DNA from: DATAXV01 sp036272915
GTDB taxonomy: Bacteria > Chloroflexota > Dormibacteria > Dormibacterales > Dormibacteraceae
NCBI GenBank assembly: GCA_036272915.1
Contig: DATAXV010000190.1
Coordinates: 1 to 64,000, forward strand
DNA: 64,000 bases
Direction of reading: 5' to 3'
Numbering within the stretch: the stretch's first letter is position 1; each line of letters opens with the position of its first letter. Positions 1 to 8,136 of the stretch are shown piece after piece. The position numbers and the translations under genes were made by a program. Under the pieces are notes generated by a model. The model did no database searches and was not told where the DNA came from. It saw only the letters and a program-made list of their open reading frames with translations.

Positions 1-96
1 GGAGATGCCGATGCCGCCGGAGATCCGGCCCGACAGCGCGACGACGATGTTGAGAACCGCGTCGAGGGCACCAGTCAACAGATCGAGTCCAAACAT
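1..96 (-). CDS. Partial small hydrophobic protein, N-terminus only
   Basis: Reverse-strand reading frame that runs off the left edge of the window. Only the first 32 residues are visible, beginning MFGLDLLTGALDAVLNIVV; the stretch is hydrophobic and rich in Leu, Val and Gly. The ATG at 96 is preceded by a good Shine-Dalgarno (aaggagt, 8 nt upstream), and an AT-richer stretch with GATAACT-like sequence near 121-127 could be its -10. I do not recognise the family from this fragment; it could be a small secreted or membrane protein. Confidence 0.5.
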   Translation of the reverse strand, partial: MFGLDLLTGALDAVLNIVVALSGRISGGIGIS

Positions 97-180
97 AGAA
101 TTGCTACTCCTTCACGCTGTAGTTATCAGTCTCTGGGCGGACTGCGAGGGGAGAGGTTACTGCACCGGTTGGCCGGATTT

Positions 181-216
181 CAACCAAAACCCGGGATTTT
201 CGCCCAGACACCCGGG
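181..216 (-). terminator. Possible intrinsic terminator after glycerate kinase
   Basis: Just beyond the glycerate kinase stop the minus strand reads CCCGGG, a 15-nt loop, CCCGGG, then TTTTGG. The 6-bp GC stem followed by four T residues fits a weak Rho-independent terminator. CCCGGG is self-complementary, so this could also be coincidence. Confidence 0.4.
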
Positions 217-219
217 ACT

Positions 220-1347
220 TCAGTCCTGGATCAGTGCCCTCACAGCGCGTGCCGTGGCGTGCCGGACGCGTTCCGGCGTTGCCGCCGCCAGCTCCTCGTC
301 GCCGAGTTCGCCAAGGCCCTCCCAGGCCAGCTGCTCGACCAGGGTCACGCCCTCGTCGTGAACCGCCCGCCAGCCCTCGCCGAGATGCCCCGCGATCATG
401 GCCACCGGGACGCCCACACGGTGCGCCCGGCGGGCCACCTCGATCGGTCCCTTGCCGTAGACGGTCTGGCCGTCGACGCGGCCCTCACCGGTCAGGACCA
501 GCGCGGCCCCCTCGAGTGCCGCGTCCAGCCCGGCCGCCTCGATCACCAGCGGAGCGCCCCGCCGCAGCTCGGCGTCGAGGAACGCCCGAAGGCCGGCGGC
601 GGCTCCGCCGGCGGCGCCGGAGCCGGGCATCTCGGCCACGCCCCGGCCGACGATCCGGCCGTAGTGGCCGAGCGCGGCGTCGAGCTCGTCGATAACCGCC
701 GGCGTCGCCCCCTTCTGGGGGCCGTAGACGGCGCTGGCGCCCTCCGGCCCGCAGAGGGGGTTGGTGACGTCGACGGCGACCTCGACCACCACGTCGCGCC
801 AGCCAGGGTGCATGGCCGAAACGTCGATGCGGTGGAGGCGGGCCAGGGCGGCGCCGCCGAAGGGCAGGTCGACCCCGCCGGCATCGAGCAGCCGCACGCC
901 CAGCGCCTGGGCCATCCCCGCCCCGCCATCGTTGGTGGCGGAGCCGCCGACGCCGGCGATGATCCGCCGAGCACCACGAGCCCTCGCCGCCTCCAGGAGC
1001 TGGCCGAACCCGTAGGTCGTGGCGGTGCGGGGATCGCGCCGTGAAGGCAGCACCAGCGGCAGCCCGCTCGACGCCGCCAGCTCGACCACCGCGGTCGCCT
1101 CGCCGGGGATGAAGCCGAAGACCGCCTCGACCGGCTCCCCCAGCGGCCCGGTCACCGTCACCCGGACCAGCTCGCCGGAAGGGGGCCGGCAGAGCGCGTC
1201 GACCGTGCCCTCGCCGCCGTCGGCGACCGGCAGCTCGACGACCGTGGCCTGGGGGAAGGCGTCGCGGACGCCACGCGCCATCGCCTCAGCCACGGCCGGA
1301 GCGCTCGCCGTGCCCTTGAACGGGTTGGGCGCGGCGACGATCCTCAC
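220..1347 (-). CDS. glxK: Glycerate kinase (GK-II / GlxK-GarK family)
   Basis: Phosphorylates D-glycerate with ATP, linking glyoxylate/serine-derived carbon to glycolysis. The 375-residue product has the family N-terminus (VRIVAAPNPFKGT, residues 1-13), PVADGGEGTVDAL near residues 40-52 and the glycine-rich GVGGSATNDGGAG near 132-144; length is normal for the family. The start is GTG at 1347, chosen because the homologous N-terminus begins exactly there and because the GTG overlaps the stop of the upstream ilvE-like gene (GTGA), pointing to translational coupling. The much longer open frame upstream of this GTG is only antisense/out-of-frame ilvE sequence. A possible intrinsic terminator follows the gene. 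Confidence 0.9.
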   Translation of the reverse strand: MRIVAAPNPFKGTASAPAVAEAMARGVRDAFPQATVVELPVADGGEGTVDALCRPPSGELVRVTVTGPLGEPVEAVFGFIPGEATAVVELAASSGLPLVLPSRRDPRTATTYGFGQLLEAARARGARRIIAGVGGSATNDGGAGMAQALGVRLLDAGGVDLPFGGAALARLHRIDVSAMHPGWRDVVVEVAVDVTNPLCGPEGASAVYGPQKGATPAVIDELDAALGHYGRIVGRGVAEMPGSGAAGGAAAGLRAFLDAELRRGAPLVIEAAGLDAALEGAALVLTGEGRVDGQTVYGKGPIEVARRAHRVGVPVAMIAGHLGEGWRAVHDEGVTLVEQLAWEGLGELGDEELAAATPERVRHATARAVRALIQD

Positions 1348-2306
1348 GCTACGGGGATCGACCAGCTCTCGTACTTGGGGTTGTCGCCCCGGACGGCGTT
1401 GAAGTAGAGCTCCTGGAGCCGCCGGCTCCGGGGACCCACCTTGCCGTCGCCGACCTGGCGCCGGTCGACCTCGATCACCGGGGAGATCTGGGCCCCGGTG
1501 CCGCAGAGCAGCAACTCCTCGCAGCTGTAGAGCTCGGTCCGGTCGACGCTGCGCTCGATGACGGGCAGCCCCAGCTCCTCCTGGATCAGCTTGATGACCA
1601 GGCCCCGGGTCACGCCCTCGAGGATGTCGTCGCTGACCTGAGGGGTGATGAAGGCGCCGTTCCGGTACAGGAAGACGTTCTCGGCCGAACCCTCGGAGAC
1701 GTGGCCGTCGAGGGTCAGGACGAGCGCCTCGTCGTAGCCGTCCTCCACCGCCTCGGACTTGGCCAGGGCCGAGTTGAGGTAGTTGGCGGTGGCCTTGGAG
1801 CGGGCGGGCAGGGCGATGTCCGGGATCCGCCTCCAGCTGGCGACCTTGCAGCGGATGCCCTCGATCTCGACGTAGTTGCCCATCGGCGCGGTGTAGATCA
1901 GGAAGCTGTCGGGCAGCCCGTACAGCGTCACCCCGATCTGCTCGGCCGACTTGAAGAGCAGGGGCCGGATGTAGACGTCGGACCGGTACTCGTTGCGCTG
2001 GCAGAGCTCGGTCGTGATCTCGATCAGCTCCTCGGTCGAGTAGGCCAGGTCCATGCGGAGGATCCGGCCCGAGTTGCGGAGCCGCTCGAAGTGGGCGATC
2101 GGATGCAGGATGCGCAGCTGACCCCGGCGCTCGTTCCAGTAGGCCCGGATGCCCTCGAAGCAGGCGGTCCCGTAGTGGAGGGCATGGGTCATGACACCGA
2201 GGTGTACGTCGTGATACCGGGAGAATCGGCCATCGTAGAACACCCACGAGTTGGGGTGCTGCGGCCGTGCGGGCGCGCGCTGGCTGAGATCCATCTCGGT
2301 CGTCAT
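1344..2306 (-). CDS. ilvE: Branched-chain amino acid aminotransferase
   Basis: PLP-dependent fold-IV transaminase catalysing the last step of Val/Leu/Ile synthesis (or first of degradation). The 320-residue protein has the expected HLGVMTHALHYGTACFEGIR segment, the probable Schiff-base Lys171 in ARSKATANYLNS and the phosphate-binding EGSAENVF near 205. ATG at 2306 has no Shine-Dalgarno but a TAGAAT hexamer lies 7 nt upstream, which suggests a leaderless message. It forms a two-gene unit with glycerate kinase through a GTGA overlap. A D-amino-acid or 4-amino-4-deoxychorismate activity cannot be strictly excluded, but the sequence looks like a standard BCAT. Confidence 0.9.
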   Translation of the reverse strand: MTTEMDLSQRAPARPQHPNSWVFYDGRFSRYHDVHLGVMTHALHYGTACFEGIRAYWNERRGQLRILHPIAHFERLRNSGRILRMDLAYSTEELIEITTELCQRNEYRSDVYIRPLLFKSAEQIGVTLYGLPDSFLIYTAPMGNYVEIEGIRCKVASWRRIPDIALPARSKATANYLNSALAKSEAVEDGYDEALVLTLDGHVSEGSAENVFLYRNGAFITPQVSDDILEGVTRGLVIKLIQEELGLPVIERSVDRTELYSCEELLLCGTGAQISPVIEVDRRQVGDGKVGPRSRRLQELYFNAVRGDNPKYESWSIPVA

Positions 2307-2313
2307 CGTTGTG

Positions 2314-2319
2314 ATTCTA
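2314..2319 (-). promoter_or_regulatory. -10 hexamer TAGAAT, leaderless promoter of ilvE
   Basis: TAGAAT ends 7 nt before the ilvE ATG; transcription would begin at or next to the start codon. No Shine-Dalgarno is present. Confidence 0.5.
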
Positions 2320-2373
2320 TGCTCGGGCTCGACATCGGGCCACCCGGGTCTGCTACAAATCCCTGGAGAAGAC

Positions 2374-2742
2374 ATGGCAGGCCTCTACGAGATCATCGAC
2401 CAGCTTCGCCGGGAGCATCCGACGCCCTCGGCGACCAGGACCCTCGATATGGTCGTGGCTGAGCTCGGCCAGACCCGGGAGAACCTGCGGCTCGCTCTCA
2501 CCAACCTCGAGGGCAGGGCCATCCCCGTTGGCGGCCGGACGGTCCTCGAGGAGCTCGACGACCGGGCCCGGGCCGAGGGCGTCGACGAGGAGACCATGCC
2601 ACTGTCCAAGACCGAGATCATGGACAGCATGGAGGGCGTCACCAGCGACCAGATCGGGATCGCGGTGATCATGGCCGGGATCTCCGTGGTCGGGGTGGCC
2701 TTGGTCGTCCTCGCCATCCTCGGCTCTCTCATCCACCTGTAG
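2374..2742 (+). CDS. Small tail-anchored membrane protein, unknown function
   Basis: A 122-residue protein that I do not recognise. It has a charged, mostly helical N-terminal part with MVVAELGQTRENLRLALTNL near 26-45, then a single hydrophobic C-terminal segment (IAVIMAGISVVGVALVVLAI, about residues 96-115) ending within a few residues of the C-terminus, so it would sit as a tail-anchored protein with its bulk in the cytoplasm. The ATG has a GGAG-type ribosome binding site 4-5 nt upstream. It leads a closely spaced forward run with yajQ, an SDR gene and hisA, but the context does not reveal a function. Confidence 0.7.
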   Translation: MAGLYEIIDQLRREHPTPSATRTLDMVVAELGQTRENLRLALTNLEGRAIPVGGRTVLEELDDRARAEGVDEETMPLSKTEIMDSMEGVTSDQIGIAVIMAGISVVGVALVVLAILGSLIHL

Positions 2743-2749
2743 GAGACGG

Positions 2750-3244
2750 ATGCCACAGGAGTTCTCGTTCGACGTCGTGTCGGAGTACGACGACGCGGAG
2801 CTGACCAACGCGCTCGACCAGTCGCGGCGCGAGGTCGCCAACCGCTTCGACTTCAAGAACACCGACACCACCTTTGAGCGCCGGGGCGAGGTCGTCGTCG
2901 TCGAGTCGTCGACCGAGGACCGGGCCCGGGCCGCGGTGCAGGTGCTGGTCGAGAAGGGGGCCCGCCGCCAGCTCTCGGCCAAGCTCTTTGAGGCCTCCGA
3001 GCCGAAGACGATCGGCAGGGGCCGCGGCCAGGTCGAGATCAAGCTCAACGCCGGGATCTCCGACGACCTCGCCAAGCAGCTGCAGAGGAAGGCCAAGTCG
3101 GTGTCGCCGAAGGTGCAGACCCGGATCCAGGGCGATCAGCTGCGGGTCACCTCGAAGGCCAAGGACGAGCTGCAGGCGGTGATCACAGCGCTCCGCGACG
3201 ACGAGTCGATCCCGGTGCCGCTGCAGTTCACCAACTATCGGTGA
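2750..3244 (+). CDS. yajQ: YajQ/UPF0234 family nucleotide-binding protein
   Basis: A 164-residue cytoplasmic protein matching the YajQ family over its full length: begins MPQEFSFDVVSEYDDAELTNA, carries REVANRFDFKNTDT near residues 26-39 and ends RDDESIPVPLQFTNYR, all family hallmarks. Family members bind RNA/GTP and some bind cyclic di-GMP as part of transcription-factor complexes; which applies here is not visible. It starts 7 nt after the preceding gene (ggaga ribosome binding site), and its stop overlaps the GTG of the following SDR gene, indicating one operon. Confidence 0.9.
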   Translation: MPQEFSFDVVSEYDDAELTNALDQSRREVANRFDFKNTDTTFERRGEVVVVESSTEDRARAAVQVLVEKGARRQLSAKLFEASEPKTIGRGRGQVEIKLNAGISDDLAKQLQRKAKSVSPKVQTRIQGDQLRVTSKAKDELQAVITALRDDESIPVPLQFTNYR

Positions 3245-3993
3245 CGGACGGCCCTCAACTCGAAGGTCGCGTCGCCCTCGTCACCGGAGCCAGCCGCGGG
3301 ATCGGTCGCGCCGTGGCTCTCCGCCTCGCCTCCGACGGTGCCGCCTGTGCGGTCGGATACGCCAGCTCGGCCGACTCCGCCGCGGAGGTGGTCGACGCGA
3401 TCAGGTCGGCGGGCGGGCGGTCGGTCGCCGTCGGCGGCGATGTCGCCGACCCTGACGCGGTCGACCGCATCGTCGCCCGCGTCACCGACGAGCTCGGGCC
3501 GGTCGACGTCCTGGTCGCCAACGCCGGGATCGGCGACCGCCGGCGCCCCATGGTCGAGGTCCCCATCGAGAGCTGGGACGAGATCATCCGGGTCAACCTG
3601 CGCAGCGCCTTCATCCTCTCCCGGGCGGTGGTGCCGGGGATGGTCGAGCGCCGCTTCGGCAGGATCGTCCTCATGTCCTCGGTGGCGGCCTTCACCGGCG
3701 GCATGATCGGTCCCCACTACGCAGCCTCCAAGGCCGGCCTGATCGGCCTGACCCACTGGATGGCGGCGGAGCTGGCCGGCGACGGCGTCACCGTCAACGC
3801 CATCGCCCCCGCTCTCGTCGAGAGCCACATGATACCCAGCGACCCGGACCGCCGCCGGGAGCTCGCCTCGCGCATCCCGGTCGGCCGGCTGGGCACCGCC
3901 GAGGAGGTCGCCGACCTCACCTCGGCGGTGGTGCGCAACGGCTACCTCCCCGACCAGGTGGTGTCGCTCGACGGCGGGCTCCACCCGCACTGA
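3241..3993 (+). CDS. SDR family oxidoreductase (FabG-like)
   Basis: Classical short-chain dehydrogenase/reductase of 250 residues. NAD(P)-binding TGASRGIG lies near residues 14-21, the NAG motif follows in VLVANAGIGD, the catalytic Ser is in LMSSVAA and the catalytic Tyr160/Lys164 in HYAASKAG. Such proteins reduce 3-oxoacyl thioesters or other ketones; the substrate cannot be told. The C-terminal part (VGRLGTAEEVADL...DGGLHPH) is typical of 3-oxoacyl-ACP reductases. Start GTG overlaps the yajQ stop (GTGA). Confidence 0.85.
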   Translation: MTDGPQLEGRVALVTGASRGIGRAVALRLASDGAACAVGYASSADSAAEVVDAIRSAGGRSVAVGGDVADPDAVDRIVARVTDELGPVDVLVANAGIGDRRRPMVEVPIESWDEIIRVNLRSAFILSRAVVPGMVERRFGRIVLMSSVAAFTGGMIGPHYAASKAGLIGLTHWMAAELAGDGVTVNAIAPALVESHMIPSDPDRRRELASRIPVGRLGTAEEVADLTSAVVRNGYLPDQVVSLDGGLHPH

Positions 3994-4004
3994 GGAGCGT
4001 CGAC

Positions 4005-4721
4005 ATGCTGATCATCCCGGCGCTCGACCTCCGCGGCGCGAAGGTCGTCAATCTCCACCAGGGCGACTTCTCTCGCGAGACCGCCTACGCCGACGAGCCG
4101 CTGGGCATGGCCCGCGCCTACGTCGAGGCCGGAGCCCGGCGGCTGCACGTGGTCGACCTCGACGCCGCGCGCGGCTCCGGCGATAACCGCGACTGGCTGG
4201 AGCGGCTGCTGGCCGAGGTGAGCGTCGAGGTTCAGGTGGCGGGCGGCGTCCGCGATCCGGAGACGGCGGCCCGCTGGCTCCGGGCGGGTGCGGCGCTGGT
4301 GGTCCTGGGGACGACGGCGGTCAGGGAGCCCGAGGTGCTGGCCGGGATCGCGGCCCGTCATCCGGGCCGGGTGCTGGCGGCCCTCGACGTTCGAGGTGGC
4401 CGGCCGGCGGTCACCGGCTGGCTGGCGGAGGAGGCGGTCGAGCTCGACCATCTCCTGGGGCGATGGGAGCGGGCCGAGCTGGCCGGGATCGTCCTTACCA
4501 GCATCGACCAGGACGGAACCATGGCCGGGCCGGATCTGGCGATGCTGGCCCACGTGCGCGCCACGAGCAGGCACCCCGTCATCTATTCAGGTGGGATCGG
4601 ATCCCTGGATGACGTTCGCGACCTCCGCTCGGGCGGCGCCCAGGGTGCGATCCTGGGCCGCGCGCTGCTCGACGGCAGGTTCAGCCTCGACGAGGCGCTG
4701 GAGACTGCGCGGCCGGATTGA
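4005..4721 (+). CDS. hisA: HisA: ProFAR isomerase (possibly bifunctional PriA)
   Basis: A 238-residue TIM barrel of the HisA/HisF family that isomerises ProFAR to PRFAR in histidine synthesis. Evidence: MLIIPALDLRGAKVVNLHQGD at the N-terminus with catalytic Asp8, a second acidic residue Asp128 in ALDVRGGR, and the HisA-type LTSIDQDGTMAGPDL phosphate/substrate region. It is HisA rather than HisF because of the LDLRG start and these motifs. It stands apart from any other his gene in the window, 11 nt after the SDR gene. In Actinomycetota the equivalent enzyme (PriA) also does the TrpF reaction; sequence alone does not decide. Confidence 0.85.
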   Translation: MLIIPALDLRGAKVVNLHQGDFSRETAYADEPLGMARAYVEAGARRLHVVDLDAARGSGDNRDWLERLLAEVSVEVQVAGGVRDPETAARWLRAGAALVVLGTTAVREPEVLAGIAARHPGRVLAALDVRGGRPAVTGWLAEEAVELDHLLGRWERAELAGIVLTSIDQDGTMAGPDLAMLAHVRATSRHPVIYSGGIGSLDDVRDLRSGGAQGAILGRALLDGRFSLDEALETARPD

Positions 4722-4743
4722 GCCCGTCGGATCGGCGCGGCGG

Positions 4744-4749
4744 TACGCT
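4744..4749 (+). promoter_or_regulatory. -10 hexamer TACGCT, leaderless promoter
   Basis: TACGCT lies 7 nt upstream of the GTG at 4757, the same geometry as several other genes in the window. It favours GTG 4757 over the earlier TTG at 4718 that overlaps the hisA stop. Confidence 0.4.
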
Positions 4750-4756
4750 TAGATGC

Positions 4757-5194
4757 GTGCTGGAGCTGGTCATCGGAGTGGTCGCCGCGCTGCTGCTACT
4801 GACCGGCGTCGGCATCATCCTCGGGCCCAACCTGCCCCGGCTGCTCTTCGCCCCGCGGTCCCACCGCCGGCGACTCGCACGGCCGTTCCTCACCGTCCCC
4901 GGGTCCGTCCACCCCACGGTGGAGAGGGCGCTGACCGCGACCTCGAGCCTGATCAGCCTTCTCGACAAGCGCGGACTGCGGCGCCAGGCGGCCGCGCTCC
5001 GGTCGGCCGGCGACCGGCTGCGCCGGGAGGAGGAGGCCGGGATCTACGCGATGGGGGACGTGCTCCGCGTCCTGCGCCGGCTCGACCTCAGCCAGAGCCC
5101 CGACGAGGCCAGCTCCCTGGCCGCGCTGCTGGAGCAGATCAGCGACGCGCTGAGGGACAGGGCGGAGCAGCTGGAGCTGCTTCCTCGGCACTGA
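4757..5194 (+). CDS. Membrane-anchored helical protein, unknown function
   Basis: A 145-residue protein with one N-terminal transmembrane helix (LELVIGVVAALLLLTGVGII, residues 2-21) followed by a basic stretch (RSHRRRLARP) and a cytoplasmic Leu/Arg-rich helical region likely to form coiled coil up to the C-terminus. Not recognised. An alternative TTG start at 4718 would overlap the hisA stop and couple the two genes; I prefer GTG 4757 because it begins directly at the membrane helix and has a -10-like hexamer 7 nt upstream. Its last 56 bp overlap the 3' end of the convergent lyase gene. Confidence 0.6.
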   Translation: MLELVIGVVAALLLLTGVGIILGPNLPRLLFAPRSHRRRLARPFLTVPGSVHPTVERALTATSSLISLLDKRGLRRQAAALRSAGDRLRREEEAGIYAMGDVLRVLRRLDLSQSPDEASSLAALLEQISDALRDRAEQLELLPRH

Positions 5195-6122
5195 ACAGGG
5201 CGGCGTCCACTCCCGATTCGCGCATACCCGCCGTCCGGCCGCGATCGACCATGACCTCGGCCATCTTGCGGGTCGCCTCGTCCACCATCTCGCCACCGAT
5301 GTCGACCGCGCCGGTGGCCTCCTCGCCGGTTGCCGCGGCATAGGCGCGGACGATCGCGCAGGCGCGATCGAACTCCTCCTGGCGAGGCGAGAAGATCTCG
5401 TTGAGGGCCGATAGCTGGGCCGGGTGGATCGCCCACTTGCCGTCGTAGCCGAGGGCGGCCGCCTGGCCGGCGAGGGAACGGAGGCCGGCCTCGTCCCGGA
5501 ACCGCGCGTACGGCCCCTCGATCGCCTGCTGGCGGTGAAGCCTGGCCTGGAGGACGATCTTGACTCTCGCGTAGTGCCAGAGGTCGCCGGGATAGGTGGT
5601 GGACTCCTCGCCGATGGTCAGACCGGGCATGCGCGTCGAGGCGGCCAGGTCGCCCTTGCCCAGGTGCAGGGCCACGGTCCGGTCGCTGGCCGAGCAGATC
5701 TCGTCGAGACGCTCGATTCCGGCCGGGGTCTCGATGCCGAGCTCGATGCCGATGCGGCGGGGGAGGCGCAGGCGCTTCTCCAGCTGCTCCAGAAGGTGAT
5801 GGAGGAAGTTGAGCTGGTCCGCGCCCTCGGCCTTGGGCAGGAAGATGGTGTCGATCCTCTCGCCCGCCCCCTCCACCACGTGGCGCACGTCGTCCAGGCA
5901 CCAGCTGGTGTCGACCGCGTTGACCCGCACGGAGCGGACCTTGCCCTCGTAGGCGTGCCTACAGAGGGCGTCCACGACGCCCTGGCGGGCCGCCACCTTG
6001 GCACTCGCTGCCACCGAGTCCTCGAGGTCGAGGACGATCATGTCGGCCACCGACCCGTCCGCCTTCTCGTGGAAGCGCGGGGTGGTGGCCGGGACCGAAA
6101 GAATCGAACGTCTCGCGCGCAC
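5139..6122 (-). CDS. HpcH/HpaI aldolase / CitE-like CoA-ester lyase
   Basis: A 327-residue member of the citrate-lyase beta-subunit/malyl-CoA lyase family. Diagnostic segments are RRSILSVPATTPRFHEKA at the N-terminus, DMIVLDLEDSV with metal-binding acidic residues, RVNAVDT, and GYDGKWAIHPAQ late in the barrel, which is especially typical of L-malyl-CoA/beta-methylmalyl-CoA lyases. It would cleave or form CoA thioesters such as malyl-CoA; the exact substrate is not determinable here. The start is GTG 6122 with CATAAT 7 nt upstream. The 3' end overlaps the convergent membrane-protein gene by 56 bp. Confidence 0.8.
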   Translation of the reverse strand: MRARRSILSVPATTPRFHEKADGSVADMIVLDLEDSVAASAKVAARQGVVDALCRHAYEGKVRSVRVNAVDTSWCLDDVRHVVEGAGERIDTIFLPKAEGADQLNFLHHLLEQLEKRLRLPRRIGIELGIETPAGIERLDEICSASDRTVALHLGKGDLAASTRMPGLTIGEESTTYPGDLWHYARVKIVLQARLHRQQAIEGPYARFRDEAGLRSLAGQAAALGYDGKWAIHPAQLSALNEIFSPRQEEFDRACAIVRAYAAATGEEATGAVDIGGEMVDEATRKMAEVMVDRGRTAGMRESGVDAALFSAEEAAPAAPPCPSARR

Positions 6123-6129
6123 GGCCGGG

Positions 6130-6135
6130 ATTATG
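6130..6135 (-). promoter_or_regulatory. -10 hexamer CATAAT, leaderless promoter of CitE-like gene
   Basis: CATAAT ends 7 nt before GTG 6122 and includes the TAA stop codon of the upstream SRPBCC gene, so the lyase would have its own promoter inside the end of its neighbour. Confidence 0.45.
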
Positions 6136-6574
6136 GCCGAGTCGGGGACTCCAGATAGTCCTTCAGACGAACCATTCCCTGCCTGATGCCGTCCTCATAG
6201 CGGCCCTGAAGCAGACCTCCGGCGAAGCGGAGGAAGCCTCCCATCCGGTAGTCCATGTCGTAGACGAGATGGGTGCCCTCGCCCTCGGGCCGGTAGGTGT
6301 AGGACCAGGTACCCTCGACCGGGCCCCCGTCGAACTTCCCCGCGCAGCGCTTCGGCTTGTCCCAGGTCTGGGGCAGGAGCACGAGCTGGATGTCGCCGGG
6401 CAGGTCGAGTTCGTAACGGATCCGCCGGTTCGGCCCGGGGACGTCGCCGTCGAGCAGCGTCGCCCGCCTGATGTAGCCGGCCCAGCGGCGGGTCTCTTCA
6501 AGGTCCTCGTGTACCGCATGCCAGACCCTCTCCGGAGGAACGGCGATGGAGATCTCCGCCCGAATGGTTGCCAT
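6131..6574 (-). CDS. SRPBCC (START-like) family protein
   Basis: A 147-residue protein with the polyketide-cyclase/SRPBCC fold signature: MATIRAEISIAVPPERVWHAV at the start, a central run of beta strands and a C-terminal amphipathic helix (GRYEDGIRQGMVRLKDYLE). Such proteins bind hydrophobic ligands in a helix-grip cavity; the ligand is unknown. The ATG at 6574 has GATAAT 7 nt upstream and no Shine-Dalgarno. It is divergent from the MFS gene at 6632, leaving a 57-bp shared promoter region. Confidence 0.75.
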   Translation of the reverse strand: MATIRAEISIAVPPERVWHAVHEDLEETRRWAGYIRRATLLDGDVPGPNRRIRYELDLPGDIQLVLLPQTWDKPKRCAGKFDGGPVEGTWSYTYRPEGEGTHLVYDMDYRMGGFLRFAGGLLQGRYEDGIRQGMVRLKDYLESPTRP

Positions 6575-6581
6575 GAATGCG

Positions 6582-6587
6582 ATTATC
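6582..6587 (-). promoter_or_regulatory. -10 hexamer GATAAT, leaderless promoter of SRPBCC gene
   Basis: GATAAT ends 7 nt upstream of the ATG at 6574 in the short divergent region between 6574 and 6632. Confidence 0.5.
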
Positions 6588-6631
6588 GATCAGCAGTGTC
6601 AGCCCTTCAGCCTCACCGCACCAGGTCGTCG

Positions 6632-7861
6632 ATGGGAGCCCAGGCCCTGGGTGCGCTGCGACATCGGAATTACCGCCTCTTCTTCATCGGTCAGACGGTC
6701 TTCACCCTCGGCTCCTGGATGCAGGGCATCGCCCTGCCCTGGGTGACCCTGGAGCGAACCCACTCGGCGTTCCTCCTCGGTGTTCTCGGCCTCGTCCAGT
6801 ACCTGCCGATGATCGTCGCCGGTCCGGTCGGCGGCATGATCGCCGACCGCCTGCCCAAGCGGACGGTTCTCCAGCTCACGCTGACCCTGTTCACCCTGGT
6901 CGGACTCTTCCTCTATGCGATGAGCTGGCGGGGGACCGACCACTACTGGGTGCTGCTCGTCACTGCGGCCGTCTGGGGCCTCATCCAGCTTGTCGACGCC
7001 CCCTGCCGGCAGGCGGCCAGCCTCGAGGTGGTGGGGCCCGAGGATCTGCTCAGCGTGATCTCGCTCAACACCACCACCTGGAACGCGGCCGCCGTGATCG
7101 GGCCTGTGGTCGCGGGCGTGGTGGTCGCCACCATCGGCGCGCCCTGGTGCTTCCTCGCCACCTCGATCGCCTCCCTCTGCGGGATTCTCAGCCTGGTCTT
7201 CATGCACAGCCTTCCGGTCGTGCTTCGCGAGGGCCAGCAGCCGTCCCGGTGGCAGCACATCGTCGAGGGCGCCAGGGTGGCCATGGGCCAGCCCGTGATC
7301 GTCTGGCTGATGATCGTCACGCTCGCCTTCTCGGTGCTCGCCAGCAACCGCATGACCCTCCTGCCCCTGCTCTCCATGGGGAGGCTCCACTCCGGGGCCT
7401 GGGGCTTCGGGATCCTGATCGCCGCCGGCGGCATGGGCGCGCTGATCGCCAACCGCGTCTTCGCCGCGCACGGCCGGCGCCTGGGCGGGCGCGCCCACTT
7501 CTGGGTGGCACTGGGCTGGGCGACGGCGCTGGTCCTGTGCGGGATCAGCCAGTGGGTGGTGCTGACCGCCCTGCTGCTGGTGGCTGCGGGCGCCTTCCGG
7601 ATGTGGTTCCTGGCCGCGACCGGGTCACGGATCCAGACGCTCACGCCGGACGCCTCCCGGGGCCGGACGATGACCTTCTACGCGCAGGCGACGACGACCG
7701 GCGCCGCCGTCTCACCTCTGGAGGCGGGAGGCGTCGCCGCGCTGGTCGGGGCACCGTTCGCCCTGGCCGCGGGCGCAGGCGCATGCCTTCTGGTGGCGAT
7801 AGGCGTGCGCCTGCTGCAGCCGCAGGCGTTCACCTCGAAAGGCGAACCGGGAGGCGATTGA
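6632..7861 (+). CDS. MFS transporter, EntS/MFS_3-like exporter
   Basis: A 409-residue 12-helix major facilitator protein. It begins MGAQALGALRHRNYRLFFIG, the usual N-terminus of this subfamily, and has the loop-2 motif GGMIADRLPKRTVLQ. The frame stays open for 120 codons upstream, but that part overlaps the divergent SRPBCC gene antisense and lacks homology, so ATG 6632 was chosen. The family exports siderophores and small drugs; the substrate here is unknown. Divergent neighbour: the SRPBCC gene. Confidence 0.85.
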   Translation: MGAQALGALRHRNYRLFFIGQTVFTLGSWMQGIALPWVTLERTHSAFLLGVLGLVQYLPMIVAGPVGGMIADRLPKRTVLQLTLTLFTLVGLFLYAMSWRGTDHYWVLLVTAAVWGLIQLVDAPCRQAASLEVVGPEDLLSVISLNTTTWNAAAVIGPVVAGVVVATIGAPWCFLATSIASLCGILSLVFMHSLPVVLREGQQPSRWQHIVEGARVAMGQPVIVWLMIVTLAFSVLASNRMTLLPLLSMGRLHSGAWGFGILIAAGGMGALIANRVFAAHGRRLGGRAHFWVALGWATALVLCGISQWVVLTALLLVAAGAFRMWFLAATGSRIQTLTPDASRGRTMTFYAQATTTGAAVSPLEAGGVAALVGAPFALAAGAGACLLVAIGVRLLQPQAFTSKGEPGGD

Positions 7862-7879
7862 AGGGCCGGGTGGGCCGGG

Positions 7880-8122
7880 TCAGGCGACGCGCTGGTGCTG
7901 CGGCGCGTAGGGAAGGAGGGCCATGACCCGGGCGCGCTTGATCGCCAGTGCCAGACGGCGCTGGTGGCGAGCGCAGGTTCCCGTGCGCCGACGCGGGAGC
8001 ATCGTCGCCCGCTCGGTGATGAAGCGGCGCAGCATGGACACCCTCTTGTAGTCCACCTCGTCGACACCCTCCGCGCAGAAGGCGCACCTCTTGCGGCGTG
8101 ACTGGGTACGTGCGGGACTCAT
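7880..8122 (-). CDS. rpsR: Ribosomal protein bS18
   Basis: An 80-residue small-subunit ribosomal protein. The conserved core is present: RKRCAFCAEGVDEVDYK, LRRFITERATMLPRRRTGTC, and IKRARVMALLPY. Cys13, Cys16, Cys50 and His53 form the zinc-binding set of the C-plus form. The start ATG 8122 gives the normal length; the longer open frame upstream is antisense to nothing useful. It lies 14 nt downstream of a FAD monooxygenase on the same strand and not in the usual rpsF-ssb-rpsR-rplI cluster, so it may be a second S18 copy or a relocated gene. TAGCAT sits 11 nt upstream and overlaps the monooxygenase stop. Confidence 0.93.
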   Translation of the reverse strand: MSPARTQSRRKRCAFCAEGVDEVDYKRVSMLRRFITERATMLPRRRTGTCARHQRRLALAIKRARVMALLPYAPQHQRVA

Positions 8123-8136
8123 ATGAAGAGGACATG

